Shown: one piece after another, positions 34,601 to 46,332 of the stretch
How the letters are laid out: every line of letters starts with the position of its first letter
How positions within the stretch are numbered: the first letter of the stretch is position 1
From: Lepidurus packardi
Lineage: Eukaryota > Arthropoda > Branchiopoda > Notostraca > Triopsidae
DNA: 64,000 nucleotides
Assembly: GCA_023053545.1 (NCBI GenBank)
Contig: JAKZAN010000001.1
Location: 12,168,024 to 12,232,023 of the forward strand
Reading direction: 5' to 3'
Translations under genes and position numbers: made by a program
The notes under the pieces: model-generated
What the model was told of the DNA's origin: nothing
Seen by the model: the letters and a program-made list of their open reading frames with translations, nothing else
Databases searched by the model: none

Positions 34601-37600
34601 TCTCAAACCTTAATACAAAAGTTAAAAAATGTTCATTAACAAATGTTTTTGAGAAAGAAAAGTTAAAAATGAAATGTGGGAATGCTAATACCTACTATTG
34701 ATGCACTTGAGATAACCCACGTGTTGCATGAAAGAATAGTACACATTTCATTGGCACATTTCAGGAATGAACTTACATAAGGAGACTTAACTCCCGTATA
34801 CCTTTACTCGGTGTTGACAGTTAATTTGGGGAATTTGGTCACAACTTTTTGCAAAAGCCATTTCACACAAAAATGTACTAACAGTAAAGTCAAGTATAGG
34901 AAACCCTAGTGCACAACTCAGAACACAGTTTTTTCTTTGTATATTGAATTGGTAGTATGGAAATTAAGTGTTTAACTACGTGAAATACGTGGACTAAAAA
35001 TTCCATTGTTTGTGCACTTGATAGAAACGTAGGAAATTAGCGTAAGACAGCGTAAAAGAAGCGTTGAAATTAGCTAAAAAACGCATAAAAGAAGCGCAGA
35101 AAATTTTGGTAAACTACTGTGAAAGAGCTTAGAAAATTTGCCGACAGCTAGCTAACTGTCCCTATGTTACTTTCGTACGCATGGCTTTCGAAAAACAATA
35201 ACAAACGCTATCACCATCTACGGTTGCTTCCCACCAATAAGTTAAGGTATATGGGTTCTATTTCATTTGAATTTTTGTACCTTTTCTCCGTAGTCTTTGT
35301 CCGCAGCCATCATTTCTCGCAATGCACAAAGCACTTGGACGCACGGCTTTTCTTCTTTCTCCTCCAGTAGCCTTTTGGCATGCTTAATGAACCTGGGATA
35401 AAACCAAATGAATCATTTTAGTTTATCGGCAACTTTTTGGAAATCTAACCTCTGGATAAATCCTCCTGAATCGCATTTACTCCTAGCTTCAGTACCGGAA
35501 AGGAATAATAATTCAGGTCGGTACAAAATGTCAATCAAGGCCGACGATTCTGCCAGGACCAAAGGCTTCAGTTGGTCTTCTAGTAGGGTTACAATGTCTT
35601 GAAAGCCTTCGATAATGCTTCTGTCCACTCGGATGAGCTAAATTAAGCCAAATAGAAACGAAGATGTTAATTTAAGGACAATCAGCAGCCTGAGAACGTT
35701 ACTTGGCTTTGGGAAGCTTCTCGAGACGGTTGACGTGATTGAGCCAACCATTTGGATGTTTGTCTGGTAATCATGGCAGCTTTATGGAAAAAGGACACGA
35801 CTGCACTATCCAGATCGGTTGGAATGGCAATGCTGCGACTTTTGGCTAAAATAAATTAATAAAATAAACAAAAATTAGAACGTGACTGAAAAAAGATTAT
35901 ATAATCAAGGCGTTAAACAAATTTGGGGCATTGCATTACCCATATCGGACAAGGTTTTGATACAGGATTCGACACTACTTCGTTGAGCAGGCGTGAGCCA
36001 ACTACAGGACGACAACCGGTAAGTCGCTTGCAACAACTGGACAAAAACAGGCTGTCGAGTCTACGAAACGTAAAGTCAAATCAGAAAAGACGCGTTAAAA
36101 CAAGTTTTGTAATAACACGCGAGTAATATCGTGCGAAAGCTTTCACGTGCAGGGAGTTATTTTCGTGTTACTTTCGCGGAAATGTGCAAGGAATGCAAGG
36201 AGGGTAGTTTTTATTTCTATTTTAGCCAGTAAAGAGTAGACAAGTTATGAAAAGCAAGCGCTTTACCTGTACCGTGGTGCTTTGGTCCGAGAAAGGACTC
36301 CGGAAAAAGGCAGTGATGACATTGACTATGGCTGAGGTGACATAGTTCTCTAACACTGTGTCTGCATGGCTGCGGTCATGGGTGGCATTAGCTATCAATC
36401 CCATGTCGACCAGAAAGCTTCGCTCGAACAGCGACCACATGTGACCTGAACTGTAAATCTCCTTCACTTCCTCTTCCGTGTCCACGTAGCAATGGTTCAG
36501 GAAGTTCACATAAGCTTCTTTGACCTTTAGACAAACAAAAAATAGAAAAAAGTAGACATATTTAATGTGAAAAAATTTAAAATTTCAGCTTTACTGTAAA
36601 AAGGTCCGGAAAAATCTAAATTTCTGTCATTAAACTAAGCCAAAGTCAAGTCTTTTATACTCATAACTCGTACGTACCTCTGGGATGCAGTCTTTATGAG
36701 TAACCATTGCAACTATATCATCCAATGCCAGAATTCCATGGCATTTAATCTCGGTATTAACATTCTTGCCCATAGTGCATAATGTAAGTAGCTTAACGAG
36801 CTCTACGTGGTATCTGAAACACCCAAAATGTGTTAAATTAGTATATTGAGTACAATTCATACTAGATGATACCTTAAAGGACTGGAATCGTCATTTTGAT
36901 GCTTCTCAGAGCGCATCATATCCACGAAGGTTTGAAACGACGCCTTGTCATTGTACAGAACCAGAACATCTTCACCCAAGGTTAACAACTATACGAAAAA
37001 ATGCATAAAAAGCTAAAACAAATCCACAATGTGACTAAAAAGTGTTCTATACTTCTTGCATGACCATATCCTGGCATTTACGGATGTATTGGTTCTCTGC
37101 GTGCACAACCGTTTGCAGAAACTGGAGATATTCCACATGTCGCCCATGCGTTTCAACGCAGTGAACGAAGTGCTGGATGACTTTATCGCTAATCTCGCTG
37201 CACAACGTAGCATTATCCCGGAATATCGCGCACATGGACTGCGCTTCCAGCAACTGTCGCACGGAAAGAAAAGAAAAAGCATTTAAAAAGGAATTATTCC
37301 AATATATTTATTTGTTTTAAGATTTTTTTTTTTAAAGAAAATTTACCCCAGGGGTCAGAAACAAGTCAATATGCTTGTGAAGCAACGCTTGATTGGGATG
37401 GTTTCCCCGGCAAAAATTTTGCAAGAATTCATGAGCCAATCGCATGAGTTCATTCATCCGAACGTCGTCTTTGCAATCGTAGGGAATTTGCAACAAATCC
37501 AACACGACCGAATGAACACCCATGTTTCGTAACAAGCGCTGTTCGTGCTTTCCTGGCTTTATGGGCCCAGGTAGTCCACCCGAAACAGGATTCTGGACGC

Positions 37601-40600
37601 AGAGCTTGTTCATCCTCAGTAAAATCTAGAAAGAAAGATTTAGTCTTTTTCTTGGGAAAAACCATTAATAAGTACGCGAGCTTACTTGCTGGATTTTCCG
37701 GTAATTTTTGGATTGGTCAGAGGTTAAAGCGGGGCCAATATCGAGATCAATGGCAGAGCTTTGTTTATCCGAGGCGGACAACAAGGGTGCCGTTTTGCGC
37801 CCTTTACTTTCCCCCGCTCCACCGTCGTCTTCTTCGTCCAGTTTATCGTTCTTGTGACCGTCTTCATCATCGCCTTTGGTTTTAAATACCCACAGCTCGG
37901 ATTTTTCCACTCGCAAACGCAAATCGTCCAAATCAGCCTTGATTTGCTTGTAAGATTCTACATCGCTGTCAGAAACTAACAGTTGCACCTGCCAAACAAC
38001 GAAAATGGGACGTTTAAATGAATCTCTCGAAAAGAATTCGTGTTTTTACTTGTTTAAACGCTTGCAGGACTTCCTGACGCTGCGAAAAGTGCCGAAACAG
38101 GAGTTGAAGGGCCCCTGAAACTAACGGGGGGTAATCGTGCATGGTCAACAAGAGCAATACACGCAAATACGTGTTCCCGCCTTGACCATCCAAGTCCAGC
38201 GCTCCGCAATCCTCACTAACAAACAAAAAACACAAGAAACAAAAAAGAGAAATTAACGAGATTTATGGGTTTTTAAAGGGTTTTACGTACTTGCAACCGA
38301 AAATGCCTTCCGCTTTTGCTCCAATGGCTTCCAAGTCAATACCTTTGACCATTTTGCTCACTTCACTTTGGGGTACGCGATCCGATTCATCAAACTCACG
38401 TCTGAATATCGACAGCAGGCAACTAATCCGATAATCCAGCCTCACATTCAGGATAAACTATAAGAAAAAGACAAAAAAAAATTAATTAATTAATTCACAA
38501 CTCATATACAGTATCTGATTGAGGTTAACGCCAAATTTATAACTTACCTGTAAAATCTCGATGATCTTTAGCTTCGTATCCATGACCAGCGAGTTTTCTT
38601 TGATGCTTTGGATGCTTTTCGCTTGGGCCAAGGGCGTCATCGGGGTTTTGGGCCTATTGAGACCGGCAGTTCCCAACGCTAAACTGGTGACAACCGATCC
38701 CATATCACTTAAAGACCGTAATACACCTCCTTCAGCTAAAAAGTAAAAAAACAAATTAATATACTCTCCAAAGTATAAGGTTTACATAGTAGGATTACAA
38801 GGGTATTTTCCAATATAAAGGTTTTGAACTGGTTTCCCGGTCACAAGTTTCCGTGGATAGGAACACAGGACGAATGCATTCACAAACTTACCCATGCCTG
38901 TGAAAGGTTCGAAAAAAGATCAAAAGATTCGCAAAACGGGGGACTGGCGGCCTTTTTCTCGGGTATTCGAGGGAGTTTTGAACTGACGTAAGACCTACCC
39001 GTCATTGCGCTTTGCAAACCGCCGTTACCTTTTTTGAACTGCACTGGATGGATTGCGAATGTGCCCTTTGATATCCTGGCCTTCTACCTGAATTTATTCT
39101 TGGGACTGAAAAGTCGGTTCAAAACCTTACGTTGGAAAATACCTTGCTATCCTACTGTGTAAACCTATAGACTGTGTAACTCAATTCACTACTTTATTTA
39201 ATGTATGTATGTAATTTGAATAACAAGAATGACTCACAGTTTAAATCAGCTTCAGCACTGCTGCGAGAAGCCAAGAAATCGGACTGGGAGGAGCAATCCA
39301 GGATTTCCAACAACGTTTTGGTCAAACGTAGCAAATCACTAAAGCTGTAAAATCCGAAATACACTAATTCCCGTGCTAATTTGACAACCTGAAAGCAAAT
39401 TAATCTCAATCAGTTCGCTTCTTTGCTAGTGAAGATACCCGTAAGACTTTACTTCAAATGTTAGTTTGTTCTGCTCCGGATCCGCAAAACTACCCATCCG
39501 GGCCACTACATTGCGCAAGTAATCTTCCACGAACAGCATGGTGGAACTGAAGCGTCTTCGTACCGCTTCTTTATTTTCATCTGGCAGTTTATTGCTGTCG
39601 TAACTGAAAATACAGACAAAATTGCACGATTTTAGGCTCCCAAGAATAGTTCTTAGAAGTTGCTTACTTTTCTATGGAGAGTTTCTTGGGGATTTCCGAC
39701 CACAACCGAGCATACTTGACGGGCGTAACACTTTCTTGTGGGTCCCGATCCACATGCATATGTAGCATCAAACGGCTAAAAGAAGCCCTGAGATTATACG
39801 GTAAAGCTTCGTCTGCCATGCACCTGTTTAGAAAGTAAAACAACTGTTTTAGTCAAGAAAATTGAACAGAACTCGATTATGAATAAGCAAAATATAAATC
39901 CATTCAACAAAACCAAAGTCTACTTGAGTTTGCATTTTGTTAAACGTAAAAATCGGCTTACCTTAAAATGAAATCCACAGGTAGATGCTCTGAGAGATGA
40001 TTTAAAGCCAGGTACTGTCTTCCCAAGCACATGTTGGAGAACAAGTCCAACTGATGGCGATAGTAATCCAAAATATCTTGGTCTTCTTTGTGTTCCGAGC
40101 GCGCTCGGTGAGACAAGTCTGTCATAGATCGCGTTGTCCTCGTTTTGCCCCAAATGAGGAACACTTCCTCCTCCACAGCAAAGGACTGGATGGTGTCTGA
40201 GCCCGAGTCCACCGGCGTGCGATTAAGGCGCGTTTCGATCAGAATGTCGGCATTCTCCGGGCTTAAAACGCTCTTGCAAATCAGCTCTTGGGTGACTGGG
40301 ATCGCCACACGGTTCGACAGACACAAATCGGACAGGTAGTCCAAAAATCGCGAATCCCAAGTGTGCTTATTTTTCCTCACCAAACCCACAAACGTGTCAA
40401 TTTCCGCGGCTGTTATGTGCTTTTCCAACAATTTTCGATTGTTATGGAGTAAAGCCGTCATGGTATCCTCGGCTAAGATATCGTAGCCAATTTGCTTTTG
40501 CATGAAGCCAAAATGCTTGGCAATCCATTCCTATGCGAGAGAGAGAGAGGAAAAAATAAATAAATAATTAACGAAAAATAGATTAACCCAAAGTTAACAA

Positions 40601-42983
40601 TACATTAATAAAACTTAGGAGTACATTAGTAAAACATAAAGTATAAAAACATAAATTAATAAGAAAATATAAAAATTAAATATCTAAATTCAGTGAAATT
40701 ACTTGATTTTTCCGGTAATCTTGTTGGCTAAGACGAAAAATGCGATAACATAAGCGAAAGATATGCTTATAAGGACCATTCTTGGGATCACTCAATTCAT
40801 CCATTCGCAGCCAAGGGCCTTCTCCAAGCTGAGTTTCAAGAAACGGAACATGAAGAATCTTGAGCAGTTGCTTTAAAATTGACTGTTCCCGCAACAATTT
40901 CTGTCTATCACGATTCGGGTTTTTGACTATAAGCTCCAAGGCATCGTTCTTGTTCTGAACAGCCTCTTCCTCCGCAATGAAGTAGATAATATCTTGCAGC
41001 AAGCTCGTGACAGACCTGCAATGAAACGATTTCGCATTGAAATGGTGCAAAAATTGCTTTTTATTTAGGTACCTTCTTTCGTTTTGGGAAACAGGACCTT
41101 TTTCCATGTGCGCCGAAATGTTCACGAGTACTTTACACGCGTCGTTGGCGAAATCCAAATCGCGGACTTCAGTTGCAGGCACGGGGACTAAGGCAAACGC
41201 TTCTTTGTCTTCTTTGACTGAGGCACAAGCCAACTACGAGTTCATAAATAAATTTTAAAAATTTATAAAATTGTTTTTATTTTCTTTTTATTCTTATAAA
41301 TCACCATGGACATGACAGGTTTCTCTTCATCTTTGTCGATAGGATGAGACGTGCTGTGTACCCACGTATTGGTGCACAAATGGCGTAAACGGACACAGGA
41401 CGACTGCGGAACTAGAGAATCCACTCGTGTCAACGTGGTAGGATCCAACTCGAAGAGGCAGGCAATATCGTTGCTGTGTGGTACGGCTATCAAATGGTAC
41501 ACTGGAATGCCACCGGGGTCTAGAGGCGTCAAAAACGAGTTTAATTTCTATCTTACATAAGAATAAGGTAAATTCACCTCGTAGTTTATCTTGCAAAGGG
41601 TCGTTTTGGTGGTCGCCGTAGATTTCGGCCGCCAAATACTGCCCAGTAGCCAAATGCTTGAGCCGATACAACGAATTCCAGTGCCCCGCACCTCCCCGAC
41701 ACGGATCATACTGTACTACCTGTAAGAAAAACGAGAAGTAAGGTTAATTGCAAGATCGATTGACAATTTCGTACAGAAAAGAGAATTGTAACGCAGATAT
41801 TTTACCTCTACCTCCCATAAGGCTTTACTTGACGTGGCAGCAGTAGCAGAGGTCCGTCCAGTAGTTCGTAAAAAGACATGTTGCCTCTTCTTGTATTCAT
41901 CCATGGTGAGAAACTTTTCCTGCTCAACATGGAACAGACGAATCACATCCCCACCTTTGAGCGTGTCGTCGGCGTTCTCCTTATGCTCCATAAAGAGCGC
42001 AATTTTCCAAGAAGTTGACGTGTTTATCACGTTTATCTAAGGCAAACTTGGCGTTATTCAACGAAGTTACAGAAATTGTTGAACTTACTTCTTTGCAGCC
42101 TGGGTGGTCAGGCAAGTCATGAGTAGATGCTACGTGCAGGACTTGTTGTCCACCGTTCACCGGGTTTAAAATGACTTTGTCGCCCAAAACTACGTTATCA
42201 CCATGAGAACGCAACTTGTAGAAAGGTAGAATGTAAAACCAAGAGCCTTCATTGCCGGCCGGGTCCAAATAGACTCGCATTGCATTCTTTTCCAGTAATG
42301 CAGGAAGGCGCTTATTGACGGTCAGATACTTGTTGGATTTCAGATGAAGCAACTAAACCCAAGAGTAATGATTTTGCCTGTCAACGTAGAGTACTTTCAA
42401 CGTACTTGAACAACCCCTCCATACTGAACAGGGGTTCCTAGGACTTTCTTGTTTTCCATCTCGTTTTGCTTCTTCTCAATCTCTGCCGCATTCTAAGGAC
42501 ATAAGAAAGAAAAAGAAAGAAAGTCTAATATGATTAGTACGGCAAGGGATTTAATTGCATTTGTTTACGTGGAGGCGTTTCAGCAAAACAGCGTCAGTAG
42601 TAGTGGTCCCACCAGGTTTGGCTGCTTTCCAGAATTGTTTCTGGGCCGAATAGCGGTTCATAGGGCATATCTTGAAAAGGCAATCTAACCCGAAGATCGT
42701 GATTGATCAAATCTTTCCTATTCGTTAATTTTAAACACGAACCTCTGAATTTATTAGGAGGGTTTGTCGGGTCGCCTGCTTCTGGATTGACTACGCACCG
42801 ATCATCCACCAACCTATCCAAAAATAGAGTACAAAATTATGTAGATATTATTTTTCTTAAATTCTATAGTGAATGGATGAACTACCCTAAAGTGCTCAAG
42901 AATCCGGATACATTTCCTTCAGCATAAAGGGTTGTTATATCCCCCATATGCAAGACACTGGTGCTTCCCAATAATTCCCCCAT
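28660..42983 (-). CDS. ITPR: Inositol 1,4,5-trisphosphate receptor (complete multi-exon gene)
   Basis: ER Ca2+-release channel gated by IP3 and Ca2+. The start at 42983 reads [23 protein letters not shown], then [14 protein letters not shown] and, across an intron, [17 protein letters not shown]. The IP3-binding core has [29 protein letters not shown] and DYRKNQ, covering the known ligand-contacting Arg/Lys positions. The modulatory domain follows (for example [18 protein letters not shown] and [17 protein letters not shown]). The pore region near 30.1 kb has LRNGGGIGD as selectivity filter, then [21 protein letters not shown] as S6. The linker has [17 protein letters not shown] with the zinc-binding Cys/His set. 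The coiled-coil end reads [14 protein letters not shown]; stop TAA is 28660-28662. An expanded Ser/Pro-rich segment lies at 33.18-33.73 kb. About 30 exons, mostly with short introns. Confidence 0.97.
29646..29740. repeat. Dispersed repeat, copy C (ITPR intron)
   Basis: It matches copies A (8.2 kb) and B (18.3 kb): ATGCGTAGAAACAATGTGCG, TTCATATA, GTGCAAAGTACT and AGCTTGGGTGTAATAAGCTA. It lies in the ~645-bp ITPR intron between the selectivity-filter exon and the S6 exon. Confidence 0.6.
29803..29955. repeat. Second dispersed repeat in the same ITPR intron
   Basis: It shares ATCAGTA..CATGGTA, TACTATT..AAGC, GAAATAA, ACGTC..TGA(T/C)GTCAT(G/A)ACC and AAGTTTG in order with 48907-49060. Similarity is patchy, so this may be an old repeat family. 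Confidence 0.4.
34790..35256. mobile_element. Non-coding TIR element in an ITPR intron
   Basis: The left end CTCCCGTATACCTTTACTCGG and the inverted right end (ACCCATATACCTTAACTTATT) form an imperfect TIR of the same type as the element at 9591-10120. The interiors differ, so these would be separate subfamilies. It occupies most of the intron between the exon coding [10 protein letters not shown] and the exon starting [13 protein letters not shown]. Confidence 0.55.
38778..39166. mobile_element. 389-bp MITE with ~52-bp TIRs in an ITPR intron
   Basis: The ends AGGTTTACATAGTAGGAT and (reverse complement of the right end) AGGTTTACACAGTAGGAT start TIRs of about 52 bp that continue through ACAAGGGTATTTTCCAA / GCAAGGTATTTTCCAA and TAAAGGTTTTGAAC / TAAGGTTTTGAAC. 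The trinucleotide ATA flanks both ends and is a possible 3-bp target-site duplication. The host intron is 38736-39237; without the element it would be about 113 nt. A degenerate copy lies at 16096-16445. Confidence 0.8.
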
Positions 42984-43884
42984 GGTAGGGAATTGCCTAT
43001 GCCTTTAGGGTGTACACAAAAGGATGGTAACTGTGTACACAAACATTAAGAAAAAACGAGCCAACCAACTGTTGACTCTTTTCTCCACAGGTGCACGAGA
43101 GGGGGAGGTAGGATTCTGGAAAACTTAAAATTTCAAAGTCGTAAGAGTGCCTGGAAAGTTGCAATAACATTCGTCTATTAGTTACCTTACGAATAACATT
43201 AATTTTCAAGGAAAGTATAAATTTATGAGGCTACAACTTTCTCCTACACAAACCTAGTTTCCGGCACCACCAAAGTTGGAAAAAACACCACTGCCGTCAA
43301 TTGGCAGGAAGGGTGGGCTTAAGTATTTTCGATTGGAGGCGCTAGATGGCGATGTAAGGGATTATTGGGTCACTCGAGTTAAAAATTGTTTGTTGGATTG
43401 GAAATGCATTAGGTTAGGTTAAAACACGTTAGGTTAGATTAGCTTAGGTTGTTAAGTTAGGCTAGATTAGGTTAGGTTTTTAAGTTAGACTGGATTAGCT
43501 TAGGTTAGGTTGTTAAGTTAGGATAGCTTAAGTTGTAGGTTAGGTTATAGGTTCGCTTAGGTTAGCTTTAGGTTAAGTTAGATTATAGGTTCCCTTAGGT
43601 TAGCTTTAGGTTAAGTTAGATTAGGTTAATTTAACGATTATCAATAACTTTCGTTCATGAGAATCGTTAAAACTTGCGAAGTAAACATTGATTCTTCACA
43701 AACGACATTTGCACCATCTATGGAACAATTTTATAGACACCTAAGAGCTCTACCTTCAAGCCTTTCTTGCATAGCTTTATTGGCAGCTCACTTGCATCTT
43801 GTTTATCCTAACAGAAAGGATACATTATGTCTGGTTGCGAAATTTGTCTTTAAAAGATAGTAGTTATAACAAAAATTCGCAAAA
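42984..43884. promoter_or_regulatory. Divergent ITPR / INTS12 intergenic region
   Basis: 901 bp lie between divergent start codons. They hold both promoters and the TTAGG-like tract. No TATA box was seen. Confidence 0.5.
43408..43634 (+). repeat. Degenerate (TTAGG)n-like interstitial tract
   Basis: Many TTAGG units and variants (TTAGGTTAGGTT, GTTAGATTAGCTTAGG, TTAAGTTAGGCTAGATTAGG) over about 230 bp. TTAGG is the usual arthropod telomere repeat. The variants are interspersed, so this is an old or seeded interstitial array, not an active telomere. Confidence 0.7.
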
Positions 43885-44904
43885 ATGGCTGTGGTTTCTC
43901 TGGGAAACGAGATTGCTTTAGAACCTTATCTTGTGAAGGCGCTTCACCTTCTTCACTCACGAACCAAGGATTCTGCAGAACAACTGAAAATTATGCTAGA
44001 CGAAATTCTCAAGCAGAAAGGACAAACTGGGAGCAAGGTTTTTTCATTGCCTCTGCCAAGCAGGAAGGTCTGACATTTAAATAATTATTTTTTAAAGTAA
44101 TTTTTGTTTGGAAATCTAAAAAACCAAATATTTTGAACGTTTATTTCAGGAAAGCGTTTCAACTCGTGGAAGTCCCGTTCAGCTCAGAGACGACAGAAAG
44201 CACGAAGAAAGTGTAGTTACGTGCAAGAAATTTAAGTTTGACTCACCCAAAAATTCTAGACACTCGTCACCTTCACGGTCGCCAACCCGATCAAATAGTA
44301 AAGAAGTGCCGTCTTCGTCGCCCTCACGAAGAAGCGATGATTCTTACGGCGATACTGATGATCTAGCTCTAGAAATCATGGATCTCAATTGCGTCGTTTG
44401 CAAGTAAAATGCCTCCTTGGTTTGACTAATTTACCTACAATCTTGTTTATTTTGTTTTTTCATAGAGGTTTGGATGTCGCACCAGGCAATCAGCTTGTAG
44501 AGTGTCAAGATTGTCATGCACTTTACCATCAAGAATGCCACAAACCTTCCATAACAGATTCAGAAGTCAATGATCCTCGTCTCGTATGGTACTGCTCTAC
44601 GTGTGCCAAAACTTTGAAGAAATCCAGCAAGTCTAGTGGCAAAAGTGGCGACGAGAAAGAAAAGTCGGACTCGAAAAGCTCTTCGCCGACCAACTTCCAC
44701 TCCAAATCGAAAGCTAGTTCGAGTTCGAAAAGCAGCAGCAAGTCTACATCCTCGAAAAGTAAGCCTTCTACCTCTTCTAGCTCGTCTTCGTCCTCCAGCT
44801 CCAAAGTGAGCAATTCTTCGCTCATGCAAGCTGACAAACGCCTTCAGATCATGAAGAAGAAGGCCGCCACCAAAATGCATGACAAGCGCAAATCCACTAA
44901 ATAA
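43885..44904 (+). CDS. INTS12: Integrator complex subunit 12 (PHD finger)
   Basis: INTS12 is a PHD-finger subunit of the Integrator complex, which cleaves nascent snRNA and terminates paused Pol II transcripts; its N-terminal helix binds INTS1. The start ATG is 43885. Residues 7-37 ([20 protein letters not shown] then [11 protein letters not shown]) match the N-terminal helix of the family. A Ser/Arg-rich linker follows, then MDLNCVVCK across an intron into [40 protein letters not shown] and STC: a C4HC3 PHD finger, with the family-specific NDPRLVWYC. The tail is a long Ser/Lys low-complexity stretch ending [14 protein letters not shown], a conserved INTS12 end. The stop is 44902-44904 and AATAAA follows at once. 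Three exons. Convergent with the next gene, 99 bp away. Confidence 0.93.
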
Positions 44905-45003
44905 AAAGTAATAAAGAATATGACATTTACCGACGGTGTACTAAGCCCATCACGACAATACAATTATACAGCATATATGCACAGTTTCCCATTCATCCTT
45001 TCC

Positions 45004-46029
45004 CTAGAAAGCCGGACCTGCGAAATCGAATCTAGGTGGGAAATAGAAAAATTGCGGACCAATAAAGGGATTCCAGTGCTGCTGGGGTTCAGTAGGTTTC
45101 ATCATAGCAGCATTACTTTCATCTTGAACTTGAACTCCAATGGGATGACCGGGTTCCATGCTCTCCACAAACGCTGGCTCTCTGCTAGGCGAAAATGGTA
45201 CTGTTCGACCTCGTCGAAACTCGAACGAAGGATTAGATAAGGTTGCTGATGTGGTAGGCGTGGTTGGCTCTTGGTGAGTTGGCTCTTGAGTGGTAGGCGT
45301 GGTTGGTAACGCAGTGGGTTCTTCCGTATTAGGAGGCGGGGTATCAGGTTGGTCTTCTAACTCGAACATCGGGCCAATAGTTAAACGGATAAGTTGAACG
45401 AAAACGCGGGGTTTGTCGATGGCATCGGTCTCTGGGTTTACACCAAAGGCAACTGTGGTTGTTGGGGGCTCCGGGGTGGTTGAAGTTGTAGTTGTAGTTA
45501 CGGGTACTTCTGTGGTGGCTGGTACTTCGGTTTCGGTGGATGTGAACACTTGGGTCGTGAACTCGACTTCCACAGGTACTTCAGGGGTACTTTCTTCGGA
45601 GTAAAACAAAGGGCTGATAAAGAGTCGAATCAGTTGCAGCCAGACAGGTATTTCGTCGGTCCGGGGTGACTCGGTGGAAGTGGTAGTTGTTGGAGCTATC
45701 GTCGTTTCTACGGTCGTTTCTGGAGGGTTCGTGCTGGTGAGAAGAAAAGGTGTTGTGCGCCAAACTCCCTTATGGTGCTGTACGTTAATGGGTCCGTCGA
45801 CTTCGTTTAGGATCCTGGGCGTGTCAAAGATGCTGCGCTTTGCTCGTGATGACATGGCGTCAATGGAGGACAAGTCCAATTTCTCGGCTTGCCTTTCTTG
45901 TGCATCTTGCATTTGGTCCTCCTCCAACTTCTCATGGATGATCTCAACTGGATTGGGATCTACTGGTAGAGAAGCACACCTGTAGACTTTCAGGAAAGCT
46001 ACCACGACATACAATAGACAGATCTTCAT
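45004..46029 (-). CDS. Secreted Thr/Pro-rich protein with a repeated QLIRL motif (family not recognised)
   Basis: A single-exon 341-residue ORF. The start ATG at 46029 directly follows a probable 5'-UTR intron acceptor (TTTTACAG|GAAAATG). Residues 1-20 are a signal peptide (MKICLLYVVVAFLKVYRCAS). RAKR at 62-65 is a furin-like site. Two Thr/Pro-rich mucin-like stretches (about 95-125 and 160-195, with a third at 230-265) separate two related modules: IPVWLQLIRLFISPLFY (127-143) and PRVFVQLIRLTIGPMFEL (207-224). A further IGPQFFYF lies near the C-terminus (323-330). No transmembrane helix and few Cys. Likely an extracellular, O-glycosylated, cuticle-, mucus- or reproductive-type protein, or a multi-peptide precursor; this is inference. 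Function unknown. Confidence 0.75.
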   Translation of the reverse strand: MKICLLYVVVAFLKVYRCASLPVDPNPVEIIHEKLEEDQMQDAQERQAEKLDLSSIDAMSSRAKRSIFDTPRILNEVDGPINVQHHKGVWRTTPFLLTSTNPPETTVETTIAPTTTTSTESPRTDEIPVWLQLIRLFISPLFYSEESTPEVPVEVEFTTQVFTSTETEVPATTEVPVTTTTTSTTPEPPTTTVAFGVNPETDAIDKPRVFVQLIRLTIGPMFELEDQPDTPPPNTEEPTALPTTPTTQEPTHQEPTTPTTSATLSNPSFEFRRGRTVPFSPSREPAFVESMEPGHPIGVQVQDESNAAMMKPTEPQQHWNPFIGPQFFYFPPRFDFAGPAF

Positions 46030-46183
46030 TTTCCTGTAAAACAGAACGAAAAGGTCAGATTAGTTGTAAGTATAAAAATCAATTGAAGTTATTTGAAATA
46101 AAATAGATTTTTCTGTCTTAAACCTACAAGTGCTTCACGTTTTAGTTGGCGAACGAATGACACTTTGAAGGCATTGTGGTGGT

Positions 46184-46192
46184 GTATTTATA
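46184..46192 (-). promoter_or_regulatory. TATA box of the secreted Thr-rich gene
   Basis: TATAAATAC on the minus strand, about 155 nt upstream of the start codon. A 5'-UTR intron between it and the ATG is likely. TATA promoters fit a tissue-specific secreted product. Confidence 0.5.
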
Positions 46193-46332
46193 CGAAATTA
46201 AGAAGCTAAGCTTCAGTAAAACAGTATACAGTATGAAAAGTCTTTACACATTACAGACTATTGACCTTGCTAAGCAAGGTCAAAAGTAAATTGTAATAAG
46301 TTCCCTTTCTATCGATATGGTACACAGCACAC

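Noticed and set aside
44529..44880. Acidic and Arg-rich minus-strand ORFs opposite INTS12.
   Set aside because: They are antisense shadows of the Ser/Lys low-complexity tail.
43885..44904. PHD-finger gene considered as an ING-family protein.
   Set aside because: The N-terminal helix, NDPRLVWYC within the PHD finger and the KRLQ-MKKKAA end fit INTS12, and the ING N-terminal domain is absent.
45413..45985. Val-rich plus-strand ORFs opposite the Thr-rich gene.
   Set aside because: They are antisense shadows of ACN-rich codons; the minus frame has the signal peptide and full length.
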